From Pseudonocardia oceani (GTDB lineage: Bacteria; Actinomycetota; Actinomycetes; Mycobacteriales; Pseudonocardiaceae): a stretch of DNA of 64,000 nt. The translations under genes and the position numbers were made by a program. Under the pieces are notes generated by a model. That model was not told where the DNA came from. It did no database searches and saw only the letters and a program-made list of their open reading frames with translations. Positions 9,627 to 18,175 of the stretch are shown here, one piece after another (the stretch's first letter is position 1; each line of letters starts with the position of its first letter). The stretch lies in assembly GCF_019263585.2 (NCBI RefSeq), contig NZ_JADQDF010000001.1, positions 5,590,501 through 5,654,500 of the forward strand, read 5' to 3'.

Positions 9627-10259
9627 TCAGCAGGGCGTCGTGCTGCGCGCCTCGGCGAGCGCCGCCGGGTCCGGCGGGGCGGGCGCGCCGGCCTCGCCGT
9701 CGTCGGCGGGGGAGGGGGCGCCGAGCGTCTCCAGCACGTCGCGGACGGGGCGGGGCGGGTTGACGTCGCCGAAGCCCGTGCCCACCGCGACGTCGACGGT
9801 CTCGTCGGCGCGCTCGTCGCGGATGAGCTCCGCGCACGGCAGCACCAGCGCGAGCGTGCCCGCGGCGGCCTCACCGGCGGGGCCGAACCGGACCTGCCCG
9901 ACGCAGTCCATGTCGCCGTCGGGGTAGAAGGGGTCGTTGTCGGGCGGGCCCGCCGTGCCGAAGCCCAGGTCGTCGAGCTGCGCGGCCACGAGGTTGGCCT
10001 GGCCGCGCTGGCCGCCGGCGTTGAGCACGCGCACCGGGATGGCGGCGGGCGGCGCGGGCGCGACGGCGTCGAGCGCCCCGGCCTCCAGCGTCACGCCGGG
10101 CGATGCCCCGGCCACCGGGGTCGGGCAGGACTGCGGGCCGCTCGGACCGGACGCGCCGACCAGCACGACGGTCCAGGTGACGACCGCGATCACGGCGAGC
10201 ACGGACACCACCGCGACGATCGGCGTGCGCCGCCTGCGGCGGTAGGGGACCGCGGTCAC
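9627..10259 (-). CDS. cei: Envelope-integrity protein Cei-like, LytR C-terminal domain
   Basis: 210 residues. A short basic N-terminus (R-R-R-R-R) and one transmembrane helix (about 12-33) lead to an extracytoplasmic LytR C-terminal domain, recognised by the V-L-N-A-G-G-Q-R-G-Q-A core near residue 75. The order (next to suhB and before DUF4193) matches Rv2700, named Cei for its role in cell-envelope integrity and virulence in M. tuberculosis. GTG start at 10259 overlaps the stop of the phosphotransferase gene by four bases (GTGA), so the two are co-translated. Its stop is four bases from that of suhB. Confidence 0.85.
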   Translation of the reverse strand: MTAVPYRRRRRTPIVAVVSVLAVIAVVTWTVVLVGASGPSGPQSCPTPVAGASPGVTLEAGALDAVAPAPPAAIPVRVLNAGGQRGQANLVAAQLDDLGFGTAGPPDNDPFYPDGDMDCVGQVRFGPAGEAAAGTLALVLPCAELIRDERADETVDVAVGTGFGDVNPPRPVRDVLETLGAPSPADDGEAGAPAPPDPAALAEARSTTPC

Positions 10260-11380
10260 CGGGCACCCCGCCCGAGGCCGTGGGCCAGCACGTGCTCGCC
10301 GAGCGCGACGAGCGGGTCGACCGCGTCGTCGAGGCCCTCGGCCATCGACGCCGGCACCATCCCGGCGTGCACGCGGGCCAGGATCCCGGCCAGCACCACG
10401 GCGAGCTTGAAGGCGCCGAAGGCGACGTACCAGGGCAGCTGCTCCAGGTCGAGGCCCGAGCCGCGGGCGTAGGCGGCGGCGATCTCGGTGCGAGTGGGGA
10501 AGCCGGGCAGGCGCGTCGGGCTCGACAGGTGCTGCGCGGCCCGCCACACCGGTTCGTCGTCGGCCTCGTGCCAGTAGACGAGCAGCAGGCCCAGGTCGGC
10601 GAGGGGGTCGCCGAGGGTCGAGAGCTCCCAGTCGAGCACCGCGCGGATGCGGCCGGGGTCGTCGGTGTCGAAGAGGCAGTTGTCGATGCGGTAGTCGCCG
10701 TGGACGATCGTGTGCCGCTGCGCCTCGGGGACCCGCTCGGCCAGCGCCGCGCCCAGCCCCGTGAGCGCGGTGGCGGTGCCCTCCTCGACCGCCCCGCCCG
10801 ACTCGCGCGCCGCGTCCCACTGCTTGCCCCAGCGGCGGACCTGACGGGCCATGAACCCCTCGGGACGGCCGAAGTCGCCGAGCCCGACCTCGTGGGGGTC
10901 GACGGCGTGCAGCGCGACCAGCACGTCGACCAGCGCGGCTCCGGCGCGGGCGCGGTCGGCCCCGGTGTCGGCCCAGCCCGCCGGCAGCTCGCCCAGCGGC
11001 ACCACGCCGTCGACGAGCTCCATGACGAAGCACGGCGCGTCGACGGGCGGGCCCTCCTCGGACCACGCCAGCACGGCCGGCACGGGCACCGCGGTGCCGG
11101 CCAGGCCGGCGATGACCCGCCGCTCGCGCCCCATGTCGTGCGCGGTGGCCGCGACCTGCCCGACCGGCGGGCGGCGCAGCACGACCGCGCCCGCCGCGCT
11201 GTCGACGCGGTAGGTGAGGTTGGAGCGGCCGCCGCCGATCGGTGACAGCGCGCACTCCGCCCACCGGGGATCGCCCAGACGCTCGGCCAGCCACGGCCCG
11301 ACGGTGCCGGGATCGGCGCCGGGGACGATGCCGTACGGGGTGCCGTCGGGGGTGGATCCGGGGGGCGTCGACGCGGTCAC
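10256..11380 (-). CDS. Phosphotransferase family protein (APH/ACAD10-like kinase fold)
   Basis: 374 residues. It has the aminoglycoside-phosphotransferase fold: I-G-G-G-R-S-N-L-T-Y near 48, V-V-L-R-R-P, the catalytic loop H-G-D-Y-R-I-D-N near 232-239, and D-W-E-L-S-T-L-G-D-P near 255. This variant resembles the kinase part of ACAD10/ACAD11, thought to phosphorylate hydroxyacyl-CoA or similar, not an antibiotic. It is absent from this position in mycobacteria, so it is an insertion into the conserved block, coupled to cei by a GTGA overlap. GTG start at 11380. Antibiotic resistance is unlikely but not excluded. Confidence 0.87.
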   Translation of the reverse strand: MTASTPPGSTPDGTPYGIVPGADPGTVGPWLAERLGDPRWAECALSPIGGGRSNLTYRVDSAAGAVVLRRPPVGQVAATAHDMGRERRVIAGLAGTAVPVPAVLAWSEEGPPVDAPCFVMELVDGVVPLGELPAGWADTGADRARAGAALVDVLVALHAVDPHEVGLGDFGRPEGFMARQVRRWGKQWDAARESGGAVEEGTATALTGLGAALAERVPEAQRHTIVHGDYRIDNCLFDTDDPGRIRAVLDWELSTLGDPLADLGLLLVYWHEADDEPVWRAAQHLSSPTRLPGFPTRTEIAAAYARGSGLDLEQLPWYVAFGAFKLAVVLAGILARVHAGMVPASMAEGLDDAVDPLVALGEHVLAHGLGRGAR

Positions 11381-11600
11381 GAACCGGAACCCTAGCCCGC
11401 GGCGCGCCGCCGGGCCGGGCCCGTCACGGGCACCCTCGCAGGGGCTTGACGGGTGGGTTAGGGTTCGCGCCCCGGGACAGGCGCGGGGAGCCTCCGGCGA
11501 GTGAGACCGGGGTCACTCCGGGCCCGGGCACAAACCCTGCTGCTGTGACGTTGTCCAGCGGCACGACGACGAAGAACTGCTGTTCACAGAGGGTGGGACG

Positions 11601-11900
11601 ATGGCAACCGACTACGACGCTCCACGGCGCAACGAGACCGACGACATGGCGGAGGACTCGCTCGACGAGCTGAAGGCCCGTCGCAACGAGGCTCAGTCGT
11701 CCGTGGTCGACGTGGACGAGACCGACACGGCCGAGAGCTTCGAGCTCCCGGGCGCCGACCTGTCCGGCGAGGAGCTCACCGTCAAGGTGATCCCGAAGCA
11801 GGCCGACGAGTTCACCTGCTCCAGCTGCTTCCTGGTGCACCACCGCAGCCGCCTGGCCGAGAGCAGCCCCCAGTTCGTCTGCCGCGACTGCGCGGCCTGA
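11601..11900 (+). CDS. DUF4193 zinc-ribbon-like protein
   Basis: 99 residues, nearly identical in layout to mycobacterial Rv2699c: an M-A-T-D-Y-D-A-P-R-R start, an acidic middle, then a zinc-binding C-terminus with C-S-S-C and C-R-D-C pairs. Function is unknown. The gene is short and highly conserved in actinobacteria, always near sigA and dut. RBS-like GAGGGTGGG lies just before the ATG. The acidic, small, zinc-binding form would suit an RNA-polymerase or ribosome accessory protein, but that is speculation. Confidence 0.95.
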   Translation: MATDYDAPRRNETDDMAEDSLDELKARRNEAQSSVVDVDETDTAESFELPGADLSGEELTVKVIPKQADEFTCSSCFLVHHRSRLAESSPQFVCRDCAA

Positions 11901-11915
11901 CGCACCGTCCACTTC

Positions 11916-11947
11916 GACGCCCCGGACCCGCGAGGTTCCGGGGCGTC
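11916..11947. terminator. Bidirectional terminator between DUF4193 and DUF3093
   Basis: An 11-base-pair perfect stem, GACGCCCCGGA with its complement, encloses a 10-base loop in the gap between convergent genes. Confidence 0.85.
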
Positions 11948-12002
11948 TTCGTGTGCGCAGCCGGACCGAGTGGCCCGGAGCCGGCGACCCGTGGCCCAGG
12001 AG

Positions 12003-12485
12003 TCAGCGGCCCAGGGCCCGGACCAGCCCCTCGGCGTCGCGCACGCTGACCACCCAGTACGGCGTCGGGTCTTCCGGGTCGGTGACCTCCACCCGCACCA
12101 CCGGACGCACCCACGCGCGGTGCAGCAGGTGGGCGGTCGGGTCGAGGTCGGGACCGAGCGCCACCTGCTTCTCGTCGCGGTCGCGCAGCACGTCGACGCG
12201 GCCCACGTGCCGCAGCGCCAGCGCGGCGCCGCCGGCCCGCAGCTCGCCGTCGCGGACCTGCACGCGCACCCGCCCCAGCCAGACCAGCACGGCGACCGCC
12301 AGCGGGATCAGCGCGGCGTAGCCGATCCACGCCCGGATGCCCGGGTAGCCCATGTGGATCTCGGCGCCCAGGAGCACCGCGACGCCGATCGCCGGGAGGT
12401 ACCACCACCACGGCACGGACAACCGCTCGTCGAATCCGGAGGTGCCGGACGTCGCAGGGTCCGTGGCCGGTGCGTGCTCGTTCAC
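12003..12485 (-). CDS. DUF3093 membrane protein
   Basis: 160 residues. Two adjacent hydrophobic helices (about 25-45 and 50-70) are followed by a soluble C-terminal domain of about 90 residues; the P-W-W-W-Y-L-P run at the first helix is typical of DUF3093. It occupies the Rv2698 position. GTG start at 12485, divergent from dut with 26 bases between starts, so promoters must overlap. Role unknown; probably an inner-membrane protein with a cytosolic domain. Confidence 0.9.
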   Translation of the reverse strand: MNEHAPATDPATSGTSGFDERLSVPWWWYLPAIGVAVLLGAEIHMGYPGIRAWIGYAALIPLAVAVLVWLGRVRVQVRDGELRAGGAALALRHVGRVDVLRDRDEKQVALGPDLDPTAHLLHRAWVRPVVRVEVTDPEDPTPYWVVSVRDAEGLVRALGR

Positions 12486-12511
12486 GATTCCTCAGGGTAG
12501 CGTCGGCCGTC

Positions 12512-13090
12512 GTGTCCGGCCCCGTCGATGCTCCCCAGCAGGCGCCGTCCACCGCACCGCCCGCCGCGCCGTCCCCGCGCGCGCAGGTCGGGACGCCGGT
12601 CGACGAGCGCGCCGCCGCCGTGGCTGCCGCGCGTCCGCTCGACGTCGAGGTCGTGCGGCTGGACCCGTCGCTGCCGCTGCCCGCCTACGCGCGGCCCGGC
12701 GACGCGGGCGTCGATCTGGCCTGCACCACCGACGTCGTGCTGGCCCCCGGGCGTCGCGAGCTCGTCGGCACGGGGGTCGCGGTCGCGCTGCCCGAGGGGT
12801 ACGCCGGGTTCGTGCACCCCCGGTCCGGGCTGGCCGCGCGGACCGGGCTGTCGATCGTCAACGCCCCCGGCACGGTCGATGCCGGCTACCGCGGCGAGAT
12901 CCGCGTCTGCCTGGTCAACCTCGGGCAGGACGAGGTGCGCCTGGTGCGCGGCGACCGGATCGCGCAGCTGGTCGTGCAGCGGGTGGAGCAGGTGCGGTTC
13001 GTGGAGGTCGACGCGCTGCCGGAGTCCGAGCGCGGCCCGGGCGGGCACGGGTCGACCGGCGGGCACGCGGTCCTCGGGGGTGCGCGGTGA
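12512..13090 (+). CDS. dut: Deoxyuridine 5'-triphosphate nucleotidohydrolase
   Basis: 192 residues, longer than the usual 150 because of a Pro/Ala-rich N-terminus of about 45 residues. All five trimeric dUTPase motifs are visible: G-D-A-G-V-D-L, P-R-S-G-L-A, N-A-P-G-T-V-D-A-G-Y-R-G, R-G-D-R-I-A-Q-L, and the C-terminal R-G-x-G-G-H-G-S-T-G-G, which has His in place of the common Phe, as in M. tuberculosis. It converts dUTP to dUMP and pyrophosphate, keeping uracil out of DNA. GTG at 12512 is preferred; 14 extra codons upstream lack a ribosome site. It overlaps DUF3710 by four bases (GTGA). Confidence 0.96.
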   Translation: MSGPVDAPQQAPSTAPPAAPSPRAQVGTPVDERAAAVAAARPLDVEVVRLDPSLPLPAYARPGDAGVDLACTTDVVLAPGRRELVGTGVAVALPEGYAGFVHPRSGLAARTGLSIVNAPGTVDAGYRGEIRVCLVNLGQDEVRLVRGDRIAQLVVQRVEQVRFVEVDALPESERGPGGHGSTGGHAVLGGAR

Positions 13091-15588
13091 CGGCCGACGC
13101 CCGCGTCGGGCGCCGCTCCACGGCCACCGGCACGTTCGGCACGGCGGCCATCCGCCGCCGCCTCGCCGCCTCGCGCGACTTCGGCCCGTTCGACGCCGAG
13201 GACCTCGACCCCGCCGTCGTCGACCCCGGGCTGCTCGACTTCGGGTCCATCCGCGTGCCGGTGCCGCCGGAGGGCTCGGTCACCGTCGAGCCGACGGCCG
13301 ACGGACGGCTGCAGGCCGTGCACATCGCGCTGCCCGGCGGGCGGCTGTCGGTGAGTGCGCTCGCGGCGCCGAAGTCGTCGGGCCTGTGGGCCGAGCTGGT
13401 GGCCGAGATCGACAGCTCGCTGCGCGAGGGCGGGGCCCGCGTGCGGTCCTTCCAGGGCGACTGGGGCCGCGAGCTGCACGCGCAGACCGGCGCCGCCCTG
13501 TCGGTGTTCGTGGGCGTCGACGGGGCGCGGTGGATGCTCTACGGCGTCGCCACCGGGCCCGAGCGGCACGCCGGCGACCTCGACGCGGCGCTGCGGCAGA
13601 TGCTCAAGGGCACCGTCGTCGACCGTGGCCGCTCGCCGTTCCCGGTGCGCACGGTGCTGCCGCTGACGGTTCCCGAGGAGCTGGCCGACGTCGACGTCGT
13701 CGACGGCTCGGCGCTCGGGGTGCCCGGGCCGCCGCCCCGCCGCCACGACGAGCTCCCGCACCACGACGACGCGCCGGGCTACGACGACCCGCTCGCCGAG
13801 GGTGCGGGCTCCGGTCCGGTGCGGGCTCCGCAGTGCCGGCCCGCCGTTCCCCCCGCCCACCTCCCGCCCGCCCACCTGCCTCCGGTGGGTCCTGGACGGC
13901 CCGGTCCGCCGCCCGGTGGGGATCGTCCCGGTGGGGATCGTCCCGGTGCTGCTCCGGTCCCGGTCCGCGCACCCGCGCCGGTGGTGCCGCGGCGCATCGA
14001 CGCCCCGACGGTCGTGCGGCCCGCCGTGGCCCGCCCGGCCGCGGCGCGGTCGGTGCCGCCGGTCGCGCCGCCCGCCCACCCGGCGCCGCCCGTGCGGCCC
14101 GCCGCCGCGGCGTGGTCCGGGGCGTCCGACCCCCTCGGCCCCGACCCCCTCGGCTCCGACCCCTTCCGCTCCGATCCCCTCGGCGCCGGCCCGTCGTCGG
14201 GCGGGTCGTGGGCGGAGGAGACGCGGTACACCGAGGCGTGGTCGCCGCAGCCCCGGCAGCCCGAGCCCTCGCCCTACGACTCGCCGCCGTACGATTCCCC
14301 CTCGTACGGGTCGACGCCGGCCCGCAGCACGGCCGACCCGACGCAGGCCCTGCCCGCCGCCCGGCGCGACGGGCCGCGCGACCGCCCGTCGGAGACGCCC
14401 GTCCCGCTCTGGGCCGCTCCGGCCGGGCAGCCCGACGACGCCCTCGGACCCGACCCGACCACGGCGCTGGGCCTCGGCTCGTCGGGCGACCGCTCCGCCG
14501 ACCGGTACCCCGTCGCCGACAGCGCCGAGACCGAGTGGTGGCCGGCCCTCGACCGGTCCGCCCCTGACCGGTCCGGCTCCGACCACCGCACCGCGGACCG
14601 GTACGACGGCCGACCCGACGACCGCGGCTCCGACGTCGCGCCAACCGAGATCCGGCCCCTGCGCCACGAGCCCCTGCGCCACGACCCGGAGCCGTCGGGC
14701 GCCCGTCCGTCGAGCGAACCCTGGTCGGCCGCCGACCCGTGGGCCGCCGCCACCCCGCTGCACGACGACCTCTCCGCGCCCCCCGCCGGCTACAGCGGCG
14801 CCCGCGACCCGGGCTTCGACGACTCCGGCCTCCTCGGCGGCCACGTCGGCGCCCCGGGCCACGACGACCCCCTGCGGCCTGATCCCCTGAGTCCCGACCC
14901 CCTCCGCCCGGACCCGTTCCGTTCCGACCCCGTCCGGCCCGACCCCCAACGGCACGACGCCCTGCGCCCCGAGCCCCCCGCCCGGTCGGCCGACGACCCC
15001 GCCGCCACGCAGTGGTGGCCCGCGCTCCCGCCCGAGACGCCCGCGGCCGACCCCGGTGCCGGTCCGTACCTCGCGGATCCGTACGAGGACCTCTCGCGCC
15101 ACGGCCGCCCCCGCGAGGACCGGAACGGGGACCGCTACGGGTACGGCGACCGTCGGGCTGCGCCCGAGGTGCCCCGCACCGGCCGACGCCGTCGCGCCGA
15201 GGACACCGGCACCGGCCCGGCCGTCGAGGCCACCCTCGACCTCGCCGCACTCGTCCGCGAGCGCCCCGGCCGCCGCCGCTCCCGCTACGAGCCCGAGGCC
15301 CCGCCCGGCGAGCCGACCCCGGCGCGCTGGGAGTCCGGCGGGCACAGCACCCGCCGGTCCGACGACCTGCGCCCGTCGGGCCGCCGCCGCGCCCCCGAGG
15401 ACGGCGTCACCGACCCCCTGCCGAGGGTCACCGGCAGCGCGGCCGACGAGGGCGGGGCGGCCCGTCCGCGCCGCCGCCGCAGCGTCGACGTGCCACCGGA
15501 CCCCGACTGGGCGCCGCCGTCGGCGCGCGGCGGCCGGACCATCGGGAGCGACGACCCGGGCCCGGGCCGCCACTCCCGCCCCCGCTGA
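13087..15588 (+). CDS. DUF3710 protein with a giant disordered C-terminal extension
   Basis: 833 residues. The first 220 are a normal DUF3710 domain (Rv2696c type, where the whole protein is about 260 residues). The remaining 600 or so are low-complexity: Pro-rich, then Asp/Pro/Arg-rich with many D-P-L-R-P-D-P-like repeats, ending in Arg-rich patches. No membrane helix. The third codon position stays strongly GC-rich throughout and the frame stays open to the stop, so the extension appears to be real coding sequence. Start overlaps the dut stop. The DUF3710 role is unknown; mixed acidic/basic disordered tails often serve in condensation or multivalent binding, offered here only as a possibility. 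Confidence 0.85.
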   Translation: MTADARVGRRSTATGTFGTAAIRRRLAASRDFGPFDAEDLDPAVVDPGLLDFGSIRVPVPPEGSVTVEPTADGRLQAVHIALPGGRLSVSALAAPKSSGLWAELVAEIDSSLREGGARVRSFQGDWGRELHAQTGAALSVFVGVDGARWMLYGVATGPERHAGDLDAALRQMLKGTVVDRGRSPFPVRTVLPLTVPEELADVDVVDGSALGVPGPPPRRHDELPHHDDAPGYDDPLAEGAGSGPVRAPQCRPAVPPAHLPPAHLPPVGPGRPGPPPGGDRPGGDRPGAAPVPVRAPAPVVPRRIDAPTVVRPAVARPAAARSVPPVAPPAHPAPPVRPAAAAWSGASDPLGPDPLGSDPFRSDPLGAGPSSGGSWAEETRYTEAWSPQPRQPEPSPYDSPPYDSPSYGSTPARSTADPTQALPAARRDGPRDRPSETPVPLWAAPAGQPDDALGPDPTTALGLGSSGDRSADRYPVADSAETEWWPALDRSAPDRSGSDHRTADRYDGRPDDRGSDVAPTEIRPLRHEPLRHDPEPSGARPSSEPWSAADPWAAATPLHDDLSAPPAGYSGARDPGFDDSGLLGGHVGAPGHDDPLRPDPLSPDPLRPDPFRSDPVRPDPQRHDALRPEPPARSADDPAATQWWPALPPETPAADPGAGPYLADPYEDLSRHGRPREDRNGDRYGYGDRRAAPEVPRTGRRRRAEDTGTGPAVEATLDLAALVRERPGRRRSRYEPEAPPGEPTPARWESGGHSTRRSDDLRPSGRRRAPEDGVTDPLPRVTGSAADEGGAARPRRRRSVDVPPDPDWAPPSARGGRTIGSDDPGPGRHSRPR

Positions 15589-15620
15589 CCCGTGCCCCGC
15601 TGGCGCGGGCCGGCTCCGGG

Positions 15621-16394
15621 CTACCGGCCCTGCGCCCGCCGCCACCCCGACACCGCGGCCCGCCCCAGGACGGCGGGGTCGGCGCCGAACGCGTCGAGCG
15701 TCGAGGTCTCCAGCACCGCGCGGGGGAGCAGGCCCGCCCAGCGCCGGGCCTCCGCCAGCGGGTGCACGGCGTCGCCGGTGAGCCCGACCAGCCCGGCGGG
15801 CACGTCCAGCCCCTCCAGGTCCGCGGGCGAGGGCCCGGGCTCGGCCGCCGCGGCGTCGCGGGCGTCGGCCAGCCCGTCGCCGTGCGCGGCCCACGCCCGG
15901 GCGAGCTCGTCGGCCAGCCAGGCCGGGGCGCCGGACCGCGCCGCGCCCGCCGCCGCGGCGAGCCCGCCGCCGCGCACCTGCGCCGCGGTCAGCCGGGCGG
16001 CGAGCGCGGCCGGGGCGTCCGCCGGGTCGCCGCCCCACGCGGGCAGCGCCAGCAGCAGCCCGGCCACCCGACCCTCCGCGAGACCGGTGCGCGCCGCCCA
16101 CCGCACCGCCACGTGCGCCCCCAGCGACACGCCGCCGACCAGCAGCGGGCCGTCGGTGCGGTCGAGCGCGGCGTCCAGCGCGGCCCGGTACCCGGCGACG
16201 ACGTCGCGGCCCCGCCGCGGTGCGGGCGCGACCAGCGCGATCCCGGCGTCGCGCAGCGGACCGGCGAACGCCGAGCGCACGAACACGTCGTCCGAACCGG
16301 ACCCGGGCAGCACGACCGCCGTGGCGGGCCGCCGTTCGGCGCTCGGCGCGGCACGCGCGGCTCGGATCACGGGATCGGCCCCGTCCGGTGGCAT
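15621..16394 (-). CDS. Alpha/beta hydrolase (Rv2695 position, KANL3/Tex30-like)
   Basis: 257 residues. Nucleophile elbow G-V-S-L-G-A-H near residue 104, an oxyanion-like L-P-G-S-G near 30, and a G-L-T-G-D stretch late in the chain where the acid residue is expected. It occupies the place of Rv2695 between DUF3710 and the OB-fold gene and has the same relative orientation. Cytosolic; substrate unknown. ATG start at 16394 lies 75 bases from the divergent OB-fold gene. Confidence 0.85.
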   Translation of the reverse strand: MPPDGADPVIRAARAAPSAERRPATAVVLPGSGSDDVFVRSAFAGPLRDAGIALVAPAPRRGRDVVAGYRAALDAALDRTDGPLLVGGVSLGAHVAVRWAARTGLAEGRVAGLLLALPAWGGDPADAPAALAARLTAAQVRGGGLAAAAGAARSGAPAWLADELARAWAAHGDGLADARDAAAAEPGPSPADLEGLDVPAGLVGLTGDAVHPLAEARRWAGLLPRAVLETSTLDAFGADPAVLGRAAVSGWRRAQGR

Positions 16395-16469
16395 CGACGC
16401 AGGTTTCCGGGGAGTTACATTGGTGACCGTAGCGGGCCCGACGGCGGGCCCGGATGTGATGGGGGAGAG

Positions 16470-16847
16470 ATGGGCACCACCGACGGTGGCGCGTTCAAGC
16501 GGATGCTCAAGCGTCTCACCAGCGACGTCGACACCCTGGACGCCGACGACCTCTCCTCCGACGCCGAGAAGTCCGGTGCCCAGCGGGCCTCGGACTGCGC
16601 CTGCGGCGAGGAGGTCGAGGTGCTCGGTAGGCTCCGCAGCGTGGAGTTCTGCCCGCAGGACGCGAACGCGTCCCTGGAGGCGGAGCTGTTCGACGGGAGC
16701 GAAGGGGTCACCTTGATCTGGCTGGGCAGGCGGCGCATCCCGGGCATCGAGCCCGGACGCACCATGCGCGTGCGGGGGCGGCTCGCCGTCCGCGACGGGC
16801 GCAAGGTGCTCTACAACCCGTACTACGAGATCTGCCAGGCCCAGTGA
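16470..16847 (+). CDS. OB-fold nucleic-acid-binding protein (Rv2694c type)
   Basis: 125 residues. After a 45-residue helical N-terminus comes an OB-fold (V-E-V-L-G-R-L-R-S-V...R-V-R-G-R-L-A-V-R-D-G-R-K-V-L-Y-N-P-Y-Y-E) typical of the short actinobacterial OB-fold proteins beside DUF3159. ATG at 16470 is preceded by GGGGGAGAG. Its stop overlaps the DUF3159 start (GTGA), so they are co-translated. Nucleic acid binding is a family expectation; a specific role is unknown. Confidence 0.9.
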   Translation: MGTTDGGAFKRMLKRLTSDVDTLDADDLSSDAEKSGAQRASDCACGEEVEVLGRLRSVEFCPQDANASLEAELFDGSEGVTLIWLGRRRIPGIEPGRTMRVRGRLAVRDGRKVLYNPYYEICQAQ

Positions 16848-17482
16848 CGGCTGGTCCCGACGGGGAGCGGCCCGCGCGCGAGACGCCGACGCTGCTCGAC
16901 CAGATGGGCGGTGTGTCCGGCGTCATCGCCTCCACCATCCCGGTGGGCGTGTTCGTCGTCGCCAACGTCCTGTCCGACCTCCAGCCCGCGATCATCGCCG
17001 CGCTCGTGGCCGGCGTCGCCGTGGCGGTGTACCGGATCGTGCGCAAGCAGCCGCTGCAGCCCGCGATCTCGGGGCTGTTCGGCGTCGGCCTGGCGGCGTT
17101 CATCGCCTCCCGCACCGGCGAGGCCCGAGGCTTCTACCTACCCGGCCTGATCACCAGCGCGTTCTTCGGGCTGGCGTTCCTGGTGTCGGTGCTGGTGCGC
17201 TGGCCGCTGGCCGGCGTGGTGTGGCACGGCGTCAACGGCGACGGGCACGGCTGGCGGCGCAACCCCGCCCTGCTCCGCGCCTACACCTGGGCCACGCTGC
17301 TCTGGACGCTCGTGTTCGCCTCGCGCGTCGTGCTGCAGGGCCTGCTCTACGACGCCAACGAGGAGACCTGGCTCGGCGTCGCCCGCCTGGCCATGGGCTA
17401 CCCGCTCACCGGCCTGGCGCTGCTGTTCACGATCTGGGCCGTCCGCCGCGCCCACCGCACGACGGGCACCCCCGCGACCTGA
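16844..17482 (+). CDS. DUF3159 membrane protein
   Basis: 212 residues with about six transmembrane helices (roughly 25-45, 50-67, 72-90, 100-122, 145-165, 178-198). The D-Q-M-G-G-V-S-G-V-I-A-S-T-I-P start and the long hydrophobic core fit DUF3159 (Rv2693c position). Co-translated with the OB-fold gene through a 4-base overlap. The protein likely sits in the inner membrane; its neighbourhood with TrkA-type potassium regulators in many genomes suggests a transport or membrane-potential link, which is inference. Confidence 0.9.
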   Translation: MTAGPDGERPARETPTLLDQMGGVSGVIASTIPVGVFVVANVLSDLQPAIIAALVAGVAVAVYRIVRKQPLQPAISGLFGVGLAAFIASRTGEARGFYLPGLITSAFFGLAFLVSVLVRWPLAGVVWHGVNGDGHGWRRNPALLRAYTWATLLWTLVFASRVVLQGLLYDANEETWLGVARLAMGYPLTGLALLFTIWAVRRAHRTTGTPAT

Positions 17483-17516
17483 TCGGTCGGCAGCCGGGCG
17501 GTCAGCGCTCCGGTGG

Positions 17517-18173
17517 TCAGCGCTCCAGCGCGGCGCGGATGTCCTCCTCGACGGCCGTGGTGGCCACGAAGAGCAGCTCGTCGCCCGGCTCGAGGGCGTC
17601 GTCGCCCTGGGGCACGATCACGCGGCCGCCGCGCAGGATCACGACGAGCGCGGAGTCGGTCGGCAGCTTCACCGAGCGCACGGGGCGCCCGGCCAGCGGC
17701 GTGTCCTCGGGCAGCGTGACCTCCACGAGGTTGGCCTGGCCCTGGCGGAACGTCAGCAGGCGCACCAGGTCGCCGACGGCCACGGCCTCCTCGACGAGCG
17801 CGGCGAGCAGGCGCGGCGTGGACACCGCGACGTCGACGCCCCAGTTGTCGCCGAAGAGCCACTCGTTGCGCGGGTCGTTGACGCGGGCGACGACGCGGCG
17901 CACCGCGAACTCGGTCTTGGCCAGCAGCGACACGACGAGGTTGACCTTGTCGTCGCCGGTGGCGGCGATGACGACGTCGCAGCTCTCGATGTCGGCGTCC
18001 TCGAGCGTGGAGAGCTCGCACGCGTCGGCGTGGACCCACTCGGCGGCCTCGACCGTCTCCGGCGCGATGTTCGCGAGCTCGCGCTCGATGAGCATCACCT
18101 GGTGGCGGTTGTCGAGGAGCTCGAGGGCGATGGAGCGGCCGACGGCCCCGGCCCCGGCGATGGCGACGCGCAT
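17517..18173 (-). CDS. ceoC: TrkA-type potassium uptake regulator CeoC
   Basis: 218 residues: an N-terminal RCK/TrkA-N Rossmann domain (G-A-G-A-V-G-R-S-I at 7-15, acidic end of strand 2 at E-R) and a C-terminal TrkA-C domain (about 140-218). It binds NAD(H) or nucleotides and gates potassium transporters. It lies two bases after ceoB, the same pair as Rv2691/Rv2692. A short direct repeat (GGTCAGCGCTCC twice, around 17502-17527) covers its last codons and stop. Confidence 0.93.
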   Translation of the reverse strand: MRVAIAGAGAVGRSIALELLDNRHQVMLIERELANIAPETVEAAEWVHADACELSTLEDADIESCDVVIAATGDDKVNLVVSLLAKTEFAVRRVVARVNDPRNEWLFGDNWGVDVAVSTPRLLAALVEEAVAVGDLVRLLTFRQGQANLVEVTLPEDTPLAGRPVRSVKLPTDSALVVILRGGRVIVPQGDDALEPGDELLFVATTAVEEDIRAALER

Positions 18174-18175
18174 GG

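Noticed and set aside
10256..11380. Aminoglycoside resistance gene
   Set aside because: The fold is shared, but the motifs fit the ACAD10/11-like branch and the gene sits in a housekeeping block.
11525..11600. Leader peptide before DUF4193
   Set aside because: A short frame exists (GTG at 11545), but it runs past the DUF4193 start in another frame with no hairpin; too weak.
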